In this document: positions 7,312-11,187 of the stretch, piece after piece
Position numbering within the stretch: the stretch's first letter is position 1
Layout: each line of letters opens with the position of its first letter
Origin: CAZSPL01 sp964608735
Lineage (GTDB): Bacteria > JAJVIF01 > JAPKYR01 > CAZSPL01
Assembly (NCBI GenBank): GCA_964608735.1
Contig: CAZSPL010000131.1
Span: forward strand, 1 to 11,187
Direction of reading: 5' to 3'
DNA length: 11,187 bases
The notes under the pieces: model-generated
Seen by the model: the letters and a program-made list of their open reading frames with translations, nothing else
What the model was told of the DNA's origin: nothing
Database searches by the model: none
Made by a program: the position numbers and the translations under genes

Positions 7312-7824
7312 TCAGAAATCCGGCGGTCGCGAGTTGTCTTCCTTCCTCAAGCGTGCCGCGGCTTTGTTTATCCGTGGCACATATTGGCTGTAATTCCTGA
7401 CGGTAGTGATGTCGTTCATTCCCCTGGCGGTTTCAATCATATCTCGCATGCGTTTACGCGCTTCGCTTATTTTCCCTTGTTCAAGAAGCAGGTCGAGCTC
7501 GTCATCGCGGAAATTCGCATCCGGCGCGGACGACTTCGGCGGTTCCGACGCGGGCGGGATGTATTCACCGGCCGATGGCTTGCCCATCCGCGGCAAGGGC
7601 TCGTTATATTTGCGTCTTGGACCCCTTGACTGGGTGAGTATCAGTATGACGAATAACGTAAAGGCAATCGGTCCGAATATCAATACGGCAATCAGCCAGA
7701 TGAGGGGATCCATGCCGTATTCTTCGGCCTTGTAATAGACAAACGCCAGCAGCGCTATCTGGAGGATTATATAGCCGGGAATCCCGCACCCGGGAATCCC
7801 GCAGCATGAATATTGCGCTAACAT
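7312..7824 (-). CDS. Small two-helix membrane protein with Cys/Gly-rich N-terminus, unknown function
   Basis: The product has 170 residues from the ATG at 7822-7824. GGAGGTG (7828-7834, minus) precedes it with five bases between GGAGG and ATG; a GTG two codons earlier (7830) is the alternative. The N-terminus is Cys-rich, with CCGIPGCGIPG at residues 7-17. Two hydrophobic helices (about 18-32 and 40-64) flank KAEEYGMD, then comes a Pro-rich linker (about 75-100). A helical module at 104-160 has the same spacing as in the downstream gene: NFRDDEL, LLEQG, EARKRM, ETARGM, RINKAAARL. It is probably the first gene of a two-gene operon. The family is not recognised; a SHOCT-like or short helical-repeat module is possible. 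Confidence 0.8.
   Translation of the reverse strand: MLAQYSCCGIPGCGIPGYIILQIALLAFVYYKAEEYGMDPLIWLIAVLIFGPIAFTLFVILILTQSRGPRRKYNEPLPRMGKPSAGEYIPPASEPPKSSAPDANFRDDELDLLLEQGKISEARKRMRDMIETARGMNDITTVRNYSQYVPRINKAAARLRKEDNSRPPDF
7775..7803. repeat. Two copies of a 14-base unit at 15-base spacing inside a coding region
   Basis: CCGGGAATCCCGCA occurs at 7775-7788 and again at 7790-7803. The 15-base period keeps the frame and encodes two adjacent CGIPG pentapeptides near the start of the membrane protein. Each unit also contains the palindrome CGGGAATCCCG. It is probably a local tandem duplication. Confidence 0.7.
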
Positions 7825-7944
7825 CGGCACCTCCCCTCATATGACATCGCGGGAACGGAATTGTTGCACTCCGGTATATCTTGAATTCAAACGCGCATTC
7901 CGTCAAGGGACGGAGCGGGGATACCGGCGGCGACGGGTTTTGCC

Positions 7945-7959
7945 CGATAAATGTTATCG
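7945..7959. promoter_or_regulatory. Short inverted repeat in a divergent promoter region, possible operator
   Basis: CGATAA and TTATCG form a perfect 6-base inverted repeat around a three-base centre. It sits between the divergent membrane-protein and flippase genes. Size and place fit a dimeric regulator's site, but a match this short can arise by chance. Confidence 0.2.
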
Positions 7960-7980
7960 ACTTAGTGTAATTTGACGTAC

Positions 7981-8009
7981 TCGACCGGGCACGCCGATTG
8001 CCTTATACT
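7981..8009 (+). promoter_or_regulatory. Possible promoter of the flippase-pyruvate kinase pair
   Basis: TCGACC (7981-7986) and TATACT (8004-8009) are separated by 17 bases, about 60 bases before the flippase start. A better -35 match (TTGACG, 7972-7977) is too far from this -10. A hairpin with arms GACCGC (8017-8022) and GCGGTC (8036-8041) would lie in the leader. The evidence is motif-only. Confidence 0.25.
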
Positions 8010-8067
8010 TGCGGACGACCGCACGGTGTTCAAACGCGGTCCATGTCAGCAATAAGGATAAGACAGC

Positions 8068-9552
8068 TTGCAGACAGGTGCCGGACGTATAGCCACGAAT
8101 TCAGCCTATTTGCTCGCCGCCAACATCTTCTCCAAGGCGGTAACCATCGTCTACATGGCGCTCATCTTCCGCTATCTCAATCCCGAGCTTGAGGGTTATT
8201 ACATCGTCGCCGTGACGTGGGGAAGCATCCTCGCGGTAAATTTCCACTCCGGGATGGTCTACATCCTCATAAGGGAGATGGCCATCGCGAAGCAGCGCAC
8301 GTCGGAACTGCTCGGCACCGGGCTTATCATTTCGGGCTTCCTCTTTGTAATAGTCATGGTGCTTGCCGTCATCACCGCGGCGCTGCTTGTCTATGTCAAA
8401 CACGACCCCGCGACCGTCGGTATCGGCATCGTCATCATGGCGTTCGCTCTCGGCACGAGCTACGTACAGGGCACGTTCGGCGCGGGATTCAAGGCGCACG
8501 AGAAGCTCATTTACGACGCCGTGATAATGGTCTTCCATGCGCTCCTGACCCTCGGCGTATTATGGCAAGTATGCCGCGAGCCGTACACCCTCACGCAAAT
8601 CTTCCTCGCCGTCGCGGCCGCCGGCATCGTGACGAACACCGTGTCATGGATCCTCGGGAGCGCCGTGATCGCAAGGCCGTCGCTCCGAGCGGGACGCGAT
8701 TCGATCAGGTTCATCACACATGAATCCTGGCCGCTGGCCATCGCCGAAGCAATACGCATCAACTACCTCCGCGCCGGGAATCTCTTCATCTGGATATTCC
8801 ACCAGTTCGAGATAGTGTCGAGTTTCGGGATACCATATCAACTTATCGAGCAGCTCAAGTTCATCCCCGGAAGCATCCGCCCCGCCATATTCCCGGCCAT
8901 GTGCCGCCTTTCCTCTGGGAACAAGCGGGGGTTCGAGTGGATATACAACTTCCTGATGCGCCTGCTCGTTGTGATAGCGCTCCCACTGGGGCTTATGCTG
9001 ATGGCGGCATCGGGACTGGTGCTGAAAGCATACGCCGGCGACCCTACCGATGAGATGATACAGGCGCTGCGGATACTCAGCCTGCTCATTATCATCAGCT
9101 TCCCGAGCCTCGTGATACGAAACATCTTCATCGCGGTGGGTAGACAGAAACTCGACACCATAATCTCCGCCGCAGCTCTCGGGGTGCTCGTGGTGATGCT
9201 GCTTCTCCTCGTACCTACGCACAACGTGTTCGGCGCGGTGGCGTCGGTGATAACCGCGGAATTCTTCCTCTTCGCTATCGGCATCTTCTTTCTCTACCGG
9301 CTCGGATTGCGTCTCGATTTCTACGGCACGTTCCTCAAGCCGATATTCTGCTCGATACCGCTTGTCGCATCGCTGATTATCGCGCCGAGCGAGGGATTCC
9401 GTTGGCTCCGCCTGCTGGTTTATGTTGTATGCATCGCGATATATGCGTTGCTCGTGATAGTGACGCGCACGCTTTCAAGAAACGATATCGACAACCTTCG
9501 ACGCGTCACCTGCGGGGAAAATCCATCGGGGGAAAATACACTGAGAGAATAA
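8068..9552 (+). CDS. Oligosaccharide flippase family protein (Wzx-like, MATE/MVF superfamily)
   Basis: The product has 494 residues from a TTG start; TAAGGA (8053-8058) lies nine bases upstream and the next in-frame Met is residue 30. About 12-14 hydrophobic helices span the chain, for example 12-34, 43-60, 85-110, 116-134, 150-168, 178-200, 296-320, 334-355, 364-382, 389-410, 425-440 and 447-466. The opening segment (NSAYLLAANIFSKAVTIVYM, then RYLNPELEGYY) is typical of polysaccharide transporters that flip lipid-linked sugars across the inner membrane. The charged middle loop (about 201-222) and length fit the family. The short hydrophilic tail (about 470-494) is cytoplasmic. No glycosyltransferase or polymerase genes lie nearby, so the substrate cannot be guessed. 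Pyruvate kinase begins 12 bases after its stop, suggesting cotranscription. A lipid II flippase (MurJ-like) is less likely from its sequence character. Confidence 0.85.
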   Translation: MQTGAGRIATNSAYLLAANIFSKAVTIVYMALIFRYLNPELEGYYIVAVTWGSILAVNFHSGMVYILIREMAIAKQRTSELLGTGLIISGFLFVIVMVLAVITAALLVYVKHDPATVGIGIVIMAFALGTSYVQGTFGAGFKAHEKLIYDAVIMVFHALLTLGVLWQVCREPYTLTQIFLAVAAAGIVTNTVSWILGSAVIARPSLRAGRDSIRFITHESWPLAIAEAIRINYLRAGNLFIWIFHQFEIVSSFGIPYQLIEQLKFIPGSIRPAIFPAMCRLSSGNKRGFEWIYNFLMRLLVVIALPLGLMLMAASGLVLKAYAGDPTDEMIQALRILSLLIIISFPSLVIRNIFIAVGRQKLDTIISAAALGVLVVMLLLLVPTHNVFGAVASVITAEFFLFAIGIFFLYRLGLRLDFYGTFLKPIFCSIPLVASLIIAPSEGFRWLRLLVYVVCIAIYALLVIVTRTLSRNDIDNLRRVTCGENPSGENTLRE

Positions 9553-9564
9553 CACGGGTGCTCT

Positions 9565-11103
9565 ATGCCGAAACTGACAAAAATAATCGCCACTCTCGGG
9601 ATACGCAAAGCGATATATGACGCCCTTTCCGACGACGCATCGCGCGAGCGGTTCGACATCGACGCCGCCCGCTACATAAGCGGGCTGATCGAATCGGGGA
9701 TGGATGTCGCGAGGTTCAATCTGTCATTCGCGCCGGCTGAATTCTATCTCCCATACATGAAACTCGTGAAAGATGAGGGGCTCAAGCAGGGCCGGAGGAT
9801 AGGCATTCTATGCGACCTCCAGGGGCCTAAAGTCAGGCTCGGGAGCATCCCGGAGGGCATCACCGAACTTGCCGACGGCGCCGACGTGCTGTTCCGCGCC
9901 GACGGCGTCGACTCGACCGAACGCGGGGCGATACCCATCGTGCATCGCGATCCCGGCTATAACCTCGCGGCCCAGTTGAAGCCGGGAACCGACCTGTGCA
10001 TCAACGAAGGCCAGATCGTTTCCAGGATAATATCGGTCGACAAGCCATACCTCACCGCGAAGGTCGTCAAGGGCGGGCCGGTCGAGCGCGGAAAAGGTGT
10101 GTTCCTCAGGGCGCCCGACGGAACCGGCATAACTTTCGACATGAGCTCCATCACCGATAAGGATGAGCATGACATGCATACGCTGAACGACAACCCCGCG
10201 CTCGTAGACCACATCGCGCTGAGTTTCGTGCACGATGCATCTGACATCGAACGCCTGCGAGGCGAATTCATGTCCGGAAATCTGAAGGGGAAATCGATCG
10301 TCGCAAAGATCGAGACCGCGCGCGCGGTGTCCGACCGCGAGGGTCTGCTCGGGATTATCGGCGCGTCGGACGGCGTGATGGTCGCGCGCGGCGATTTGGG
10401 AATCGAGAGGCCGCTGGCGGAACTTCTGAAATACCAGAAGGAAATCATCCCGCTGTGCGTACAGGGGCGGAGGTTCGTGGTGGTCGCGACCCAGATGCTC
10501 GAATCGATGACCGGGAACGAACTTCCCACGCGCGCGGAGGTCAGCGATGTTTCTAACGCCGTGTATGACTCCGCCGACGCCGTGATGCTCAGCGGCGAAA
10601 CCGCGGTGGGGAAATTCCCGAACGAAGCCGTGAGCATGATGGCAAAAATTTGCCGCGCCTCGGAGAAGCACCAGGCGTCCGGGGATTACAGGGAATATCA
10701 CACTGGTTACCATCTCGAACCGGTTTTGTGGGGAACCGATATCACGGCAGCGTCGGCGGCTGTCGCAGCTATCGATCTCGCGGAGGGAGTCGGGGCGAAG
10801 GCGTTTTTGGTGAATTCGAAATCGGGCAACACCGCGATGCTCGTCTCGAGGCTGCGTCCGTCGATGCCGATAGCCACCCTCACCGACGACGAGGACGTGG
10901 TGGGAAGGCTTACCCTCGTGCGCGGGGTGCATCCGTTCATCGCCAAGGCGGAGATGGGGGTTGAGGATACCCTCGACTTCGGGATCAACCTCATGAAATC
11001 GAGCGATATCGCGCAAAAAGGCGACACCATCATCTACCTGTCGGGCTCGAGCGTCGGCATCGGCGGGGCATCGAACCTGGTAAGGGTGGTGGATGTTGAA
11101 TAG
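9565..11103 (+). CDS. pyk: Pyruvate kinase, divergent, potassium-independent type by signature
   Basis: The 512-residue enzyme would convert phosphoenolpyruvate and ADP to pyruvate and ATP in the last step of glycolysis. It shows TKIIATLG (5-12), RFNLS (50-54), DLQGPKVRLG (84-93), AKIE (247-250; general catalytic Lys248, metal ligand Glu250), MVARGDLG (272-279; metal ligand Asp277), ATQMLESM (308-315; Thr309), PTRAEVSDV (321-329) and MLSGET (341-346). The B domain spans about 94-185. The C-terminal domain keeps SKSGNTA (418-424) and GIGGASN (498-504), placed like the effector loops of other kinases. Leu85, Gln86, Lys89 and Leu92 are the residues reported for potassium-independent enzymes. Oddities: about 17 extra residues near the N-terminus, the usual His after RLNFS is Phe55, the B-domain DDG is NEG (147-149), and there is extra sequence after GVFLRAP. 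A weak GGGTG precedes the ATG, so translation may be coupled to the flippase gene 12 bases upstream. Confidence 0.94.
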   Translation: MPKLTKIIATLGIRKAIYDALSDDASRERFDIDAARYISGLIESGMDVARFNLSFAPAEFYLPYMKLVKDEGLKQGRRIGILCDLQGPKVRLGSIPEGITELADGADVLFRADGVDSTERGAIPIVHRDPGYNLAAQLKPGTDLCINEGQIVSRIISVDKPYLTAKVVKGGPVERGKGVFLRAPDGTGITFDMSSITDKDEHDMHTLNDNPALVDHIALSFVHDASDIERLRGEFMSGNLKGKSIVAKIETARAVSDREGLLGIIGASDGVMVARGDLGIERPLAELLKYQKEIIPLCVQGRRFVVVATQMLESMTGNELPTRAEVSDVSNAVYDSADAVMLSGETAVGKFPNEAVSMMAKICRASEKHQASGDYREYHTGYHLEPVLWGTDITAASAAVAAIDLAEGVGAKAFLVNSKSGNTAMLVSRLRPSMPIATLTDDEDVVGRLTLVRGVHPFIAKAEMGVEDTLDFGINLMKSSDIAQKGDTIIYLSGSSVGIGGASNLVRVVDVE

Positions 11104-11112
11104 TGAATCGGG

Positions 11113-11128
11113 AAAAAGTAGGGACAGT
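11113..11128 (+). repeat. Half copy of the dispersed REP-like element after pyruvate kinase
   Basis: AAAAAGTAGGGACAGT is identical to the minus strand of 4245-4260, the outer part of the central inverted repeat. Here the element again starts just past a gene's stop codon. After GGGACAGT the sequence changes from CACCAC to GGGTCTGTTGAAAAAG, so the inner arm is missing or lies beyond an insertion. Confidence 0.7.
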
Positions 11129-11187
11129 GGGTCTGTTGAAAAAGCCGGGTAGCGCGTATCTATTCGCACTCTTGTGCGACGGCGTAG
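11129..11187. other. Unassigned window end, possible edge of an inserted element
   Basis: This tail starts GGGTCTGTTGAAAAAG, which looks like the type of terminal sequence seen on some insertion sequences, but I cannot assign a family. It also holds a small hairpin, TCGCAC (11164-11169) and GTGCGA (11174-11179). No open gene is seen before the window ends. Confidence 0.25.

Noticed and set aside
7972..8009. TTGACG with TATACT as a promoter pair
   Set aside because: The spacing is 26 bases, well outside the usual 16-18; a weaker -35 at 7981 fits the distance better.
7998..8192. Plus-strand open frame of 64 codons overlapping the flippase start
   Set aside because: It is in another frame and overlaps the strongly supported flippase N-terminus. 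The product is rich in Arg and His and lacks motifs.
9808..11169. Minus-strand open frame of 453 codons
   Set aside because: It is antisense to pyruvate kinase, which has all family motifs. The antisense product is rich in His, Arg and Asp in a manner typical of shadow frames.

Overview
The window looks like a piece of a bacterial chromosome, moderately GC-rich by eye. It has clear Shine-Dalgarno sites, frequent TTG starts and three lipoprotein-type genes, which suggests a secreting, probably diderm and uncultivated lineage. I cannot name the phylum from sequence alone. Seven genes are supported. There is no RNA gene, CRISPR array, integrase or transposase gene inside the window.

Left part (1-6541): three genes for large exported lipoproteins of one family. 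The first (minus strand, running off the left edge) has an in-frame TAA immediately after its lipobox cysteine and is called a pseudogene or interrupted gene. The second (plus, 1987-4176) and third (minus, 4259-6541) are intact and convergent. All three begin with a lipobox signal peptide and a related N-terminal region of about 300 residues. They then diverge: the third ends in seven SBBP-type repeats forming a predicted seven-bladed beta-propeller, and the second ends in irregular PQQ-propeller-like strands. A near-perfect 25-bp inverted repeat lies between the two convergent genes, overlaps the stop codon of one, and could act as a terminator in both directions.

Middle part (6542-7827): two small tandem paralogues on the minus strand. 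Each encodes two membrane helices, a proline-rich linker and a C-terminal helical module of unknown function. A perfect 10-bp-stem hairpin lies downstream of the pair.

Right part (8068-11103): an oligosaccharide flippase-like protein of the Wzx/MATE superfamily is followed 12 bases later by a divergent pyruvate kinase. The kinase carries the Leu/Gln/Lys/Leu signature known from potassium-independent enzymes. Just beyond it, a 16-base exact copy of the outer arm of the central inverted repeat appears, then changes abruptly to unrelated sequence, perhaps the edge of an inserted element.

No single pathway joins these genes. The strongest themes are (1) an exported lipoprotein family with a conserved N-terminal domain and swapped propeller-like ends, (2) a dispersed REP-like repeat placed at gene 3' ends, and (3) a flippase-pyruvate kinase pair that is probably cotranscribed.
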